64,000 nucleotides of DNA from Melioribacter roseus (GTDB taxonomy: Bacteria; Bacteroidota; Ignavibacteria; Ignavibacteriales; Melioribacteraceae). Location: the NCBI GenBank assembly GCA_020726285.1, contig DYSW01000001.1, positions 84,875 to 148,874 on the forward strand, read 5' to 3'. Under the pieces are notes generated by a model, which was not told where the DNA came from, did not search any database, and saw only the letters and a list, made by a program, of their open reading frames with translations. Made by a program: the position numbers and the translations under genes. Below, in pieces: positions 61,369-64,000 of this stretch. Position 1 is the stretch's first letter. Each line of letters starts with the position of its first letter.

Positions 61369-63468
61369 ATGCGTAAACTATTTCTGATAATTAGTCTTTT
61401 TCTTGCAACCGAAATATTTGCTCAGAATTACGAAATCGAATCTATAAATTTCATCGGGAATGAAAAAATCCAAACACATTTTCTTGAAGAAGTAATTGTT
61501 TCAAAGGAAAATCCACTCGCTCTTTTCAGATGGCTTTACACTATAAGTCATACATTCGGAAATCCACCAGAATATTACGATTCTTTAGTAGTTCAAAAAG
61601 ATGTAAAATCTATTGTAAATTATTATAAATCACAAGGTTATTTTAAGGCGGAAGTTGTTTACAAAACCGAAATTGAACAAAGAAAGATAAAAATCGATTT
61701 TCTAATTCGTGAAAAAGAAAGGGCAAAGATTTCAAAAATTGAGCGATTAAAATATCAAGAGCTTGATTCAGAAATATTAGCCCAAATTTCCGAAGAATCT
61801 CTTCTCGATTCTCAAATGTTTTATTCTGCGGATTTAGTTAAATCTGAGAGTTTCAATATTCTTTCAACATTAAAAAATAGTGGCTACTTTCTTGCAAAAT
61901 TCGAAAAACCTAAAGTAGTAATTGATACAATTCGGAATTTGGTTAATTTATCTCTATTACTAAAACCGGGCGGAAAGTACAAGTATGTTGAGCCAAAAGT
62001 AATTTCGAAAAACCCAACAGAAAATTTTATCGATGATGAATTAACAGTGAAACTTTCGGGTGTGAAAGTAAAAGATTGGTATAATTTACGTGAAATTCAA
62101 CTCGGCGATGCAAGACTTTATAGAACTGATTTATTCAATTCTGCGACAACAAAAGTTACAAATTTGGATAGTTTATCTAAAACTATAGAATTAACAATTG
62201 AAACCGAAACAAAATTAAGAAATGATATTTCTCCCGAAATTATTACAAATAACGAAGATAATGTGTTCAATTTTGGACTTTCAGTTGGATTTTTACATCG
62301 AAATTTTTTAGGAGACGCACGAAAACTTAATTTGCAATTCTCGGCAACTGCTCAAGAACCTGAAGTTTTGCTTACAAATTTTTCAAAAATTGATAGCCTT
62401 TTCTACGGATATTTTGATTCGAGATTAAGTATAGAACAACCATTTCTTTTTGACGAACAGATTTACACAAAATTAGAAACTTACTACACAATCCAAAATA
62501 GACGAAGTGAGTATTTCTCAAATATTTTTGGGACTAAACTCTCGTTGGAATTTACTTTACCAAAATGGGTCTTTTTAACAGGTTTTGGTGCAAATATTCG
62601 TTTTCAGAACTCGTATTATGTTTACAAAAGTGATTATGTTTTTAACTTATTCAAAAATTACATTATAAATAATTATCCACTAGACGAACAAGATGAACTT
62701 TTAGAAAATTTGGAAAATTCTGATCTAAGTAACATTTCAAACAGCGGAAACAATTTGTTTATTGGTCTAAATTTTCTGAAGAATGCTACAAACGACTTCT
62801 TATTTCCTACAAAAGGTTATTCATTTTCACTTTCCATTGAAGATGGAAATAATTTAGTGAAAGCATTTCAATCAATTTTTACTTCAGAATTACCTCAACC
62901 AGGATATTTAAAATTTGTTGGTTCGGCAACATATTATCCATCCTTTATTTCGACAAATAGTAAAACTTTTGGACTTAAACTGAAAATTGGCGAAATCTAC
63001 TCTATTTCGGGTGATATTTCCAACATTCCGCTCGATGAAAGATTATATGTTGGTGGAAGCAATTCCGTGCGAGGTTGGCGAAATAGAGAACTTGTTCCAA
63101 ATAATTCTGAAATTAACTTCGGTTCAATAAATCCAAATGATTTTGAAGCAATAATGTTGCGAAATTTTTCACCAGGCGGCTTTTCACTTCTCGAAGGTTC
63201 AATTGAATATCGAACTAAAATAATTGGCAACTTTGGGGGAACAACTTTTATTGATTTTGGAAATACATGGATAAATTTTTCTGAGTTCACTTGGAACCAA
63301 GTTGCTATTGCTACTGGTTTTGGACTTCGATTTTACACAGATTTTTTTCCTATTCGGTTAGATTTTGCTTTTAAATTCTATGATCCTCAAAATAGAAAAT
63401 CATTCTTCCAGAAAGCAATTTTTGCCGAAACATTTACATTCCATATTGGAATTGGCGAAGCGTTTTAA
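61369..63468 (+). CDS. Omp85/BamA-TamA family outer-membrane protein
   Basis: The 699-residue protein has a signal peptide (KLFLIISLFLATEIFAQ) and an N-terminal POTRA-like region (YEIESINFIGNEKI...; Y.SQGYFKAEVVYKTE). A C-terminal barrel with GGSNSVRGWRNREL and a final aromatic-rich strand ends in GIGEAF. GGSNSVRGW is the loop 6 VRGF-like signature of Omp85 proteins. It is shorter than BamA, which has five POTRAs, so it may be TamA-like or an FCB-specific member. It might assemble other barrels or export lipids. It is preceded by a terminator and followed by another barrel gene. Confidence 0.85.
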   Translation: MRKLFLIISLFLATEIFAQNYEIESINFIGNEKIQTHFLEEVIVSKENPLALFRWLYTISHTFGNPPEYYDSLVVQKDVKSIVNYYKSQGYFKAEVVYKTEIEQRKIKIDFLIREKERAKISKIERLKYQELDSEILAQISEESLLDSQMFYSADLVKSESFNILSTLKNSGYFLAKFEKPKVVIDTIRNLVNLSLLLKPGGKYKYVEPKVISKNPTENFIDDELTVKLSGVKVKDWYNLREIQLGDARLYRTDLFNSATTKVTNLDSLSKTIELTIETETKLRNDISPEIITNNEDNVFNFGLSVGFLHRNFLGDARKLNLQFSATAQEPEVLLTNFSKIDSLFYGYFDSRLSIEQPFLFDEQIYTKLETYYTIQNRRSEYFSNIFGTKLSLEFTLPKWVFLTGFGANIRFQNSYYVYKSDYVFNLFKNYIINNYPLDEQDELLENLENSDLSNISNSGNNLFIGLNFLKNATNDFLFPTKGYSFSLSIEDGNNLVKAFQSIFTSELPQPGYLKFVGSATYYPSFISTNSKTFGLKLKIGEIYSISGDISNIPLDERLYVGGSNSVRGWRNRELVPNNSEINFGSINPNDFEAIMLRNFSPGGFSLLEGSIEYRTKIIGNFGGTTFIDFGNTWINFSEFTWNQVAIATGFGLRFYTDFFPIRLDFAFKFYDPQNRKSFFQKAIFAETFTFHIGIGEAF

Positions 63469-63523
63469 TTTAATTTAATTAAAATTTTTGTCGCTTCTAG
63501 CAAAAACAAAAAAAGGTTAAGTT

Positions 63524-64000
63524 ATGTCACAAAAAGTTAAGTTCGTTCATGTAATTAAAATATTATTTCTTTTATTTACAATAAGTTATGCCCAAAACTA
63601 CAAAGTTGGCTACGGATTAAATTATTCATTAAATACACTAAAAGCTTCTGAAATTGATAATCGTTTTACTGATTTTCCGAATGGCGGGCATTCATCATTT
63701 TTCTTTTTGGAAATTCCATTCAATGAAAACTTTTCGATGAATATCAACCCAGGAGCAATGAATTACGAACACGAAAATTCACAATTTCACATTCAATACA
63801 ACTACTTAATATTCAACTATTTTCCTCTTCCAAATTCAAAAATAATCCCAATTGTTGGAATTGGACTTGGTGCTTGTCTCGTAACACTTTCCAAAGGAGA
63901 AGAATCAAATGGTGAAGTACAAAACGGAGTTTTTCTGAAAGATTCTGTTTTTAATTGGATTTTGAATGCAGGGTTAGGTTATAATGTTACTGAAAAAACT
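63524..64000 (+). CDS. Outer-membrane beta-barrel protein (3' partial)
   Basis: The frame runs off the window after 159 codons. It has a signal peptide ending near ISYAQ and a strand-rich mature part with GYGLNYSLNTLKASE and a porin-like glycine/aromatic alternation (IPIVGIGLGACLVTLSKG). It resembles the outer-membrane beta-barrel (OmpA-like N-terminal or porin family) fold. I cannot name a family more closely. An AAAAGG ribosome-binding site precedes the ATG. It follows the Omp85 gene by 55 bases. Confidence 0.7.
   Translation, partial: MSQKVKFVHVIKILFLLFTISYAQNYKVGYGLNYSLNTLKASEIDNRFTDFPNGGHSSFFFLEIPFNENFSMNINPGAMNYEHENSQFHIQYNYLIFNYFPLPNSKIIPIVGIGLGACLVTLSKGEESNGEVQNGVFLKDSVFNWILNAGLGYNVTEKT

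Overview
The window is AT-rich, gene-dense bacterial chromosome with mostly housekeeping content. I infer a member of the Bacteroidota/Chlorobiota (FCB) group, possibly Ignavibacteria-like. Supporting signs are promoters matching the Bacteroidota form (TTTG, 19-20 bp, TAnnTTTG) upstream of rplU and the DUF177 gene, SPOR-domain lipoproteins, an OmpP1/FadL barrel, a DUF4412 protein, Omp85-type barrels and a fused malic enzyme-phosphotransacetylase. No rRNA, tRNA, CRISPR array, phage or insertion sequence was recognised. No stretch longer than 300 bases lacks a gene or gene remnant.

Layout. 1-564 is the end of an SpmB-like membrane protein. 561-4536 (minus) is a compact run: surE, a von Willebrand-like membrane protein, a hemerythrin and a comF-like gene. 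4559-9848 (plus) holds an orphan DNA methyltransferase, xseA-xseB, dxs and an oxidoreductase. 9925-10504 is rplU-rpmA with its own promoter and terminator. 10574-14313 (minus) has a PrsW-like protease, nadD, meaB and an acyl-CoA carboxylase beta subunit. 14411-21202 is the fatty-acid and phospholipid cluster DUF177-rpmF-plsX-fabH-fabD-fabG-acpP-fabF-rnc. 21340-26713 has yqeY, cvpA, mutS2, and the biotin carboxylase and biotin carrier subunits likely to partner the distant beta subunit. 26775-36226 carries envelope genes (FadL-like porin, GDSL lipoprotein, SPOR lipoprotein, CNNM/CBS protein, MCE protein, gamma-glutamyltransferase) plus ssb, acpS and mnmA.

36227-38405 (minus) is an ABC exporter of the NatAB kind. 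38467-39029 is a decayed histidine kinase. 39019-40980 (minus) is a SPOR protein and miaB. 41179-46303 is rpmH-rnpA-yidC and a patatin-Omp85 fusion. 46275-52947 (minus) holds a possible PD-(D/E)XK protein, an AI-2E family permease, small membrane proteins, a tyrosine phosphatase, a Yip1 protein, a YihY protein and purL. 53047-64000 (plus) holds two secreted proteins, the translation cluster rplM-rpsI-rpsB-tsf-pyrH-frr, maeB-pta, an Omp85 protein and a truncated barrel gene.

How the genes work together: the fatty-acid cluster, acpS and plsX supply membrane lipid. The carboxylase and MeaB suggest propionyl-CoA/methylmalonyl-CoA metabolism. YidC, the Omp85 proteins and the MCE protein serve envelope biogenesis. 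I found no clearly new defence or mobile system. The best leads are regulatory (a structured rpsB leader, shared promoter motifs, a CRP-like palindrome), the kinase remnant, and the uncharacterised PD-(D/E)XK-like and methyltransferase genes.
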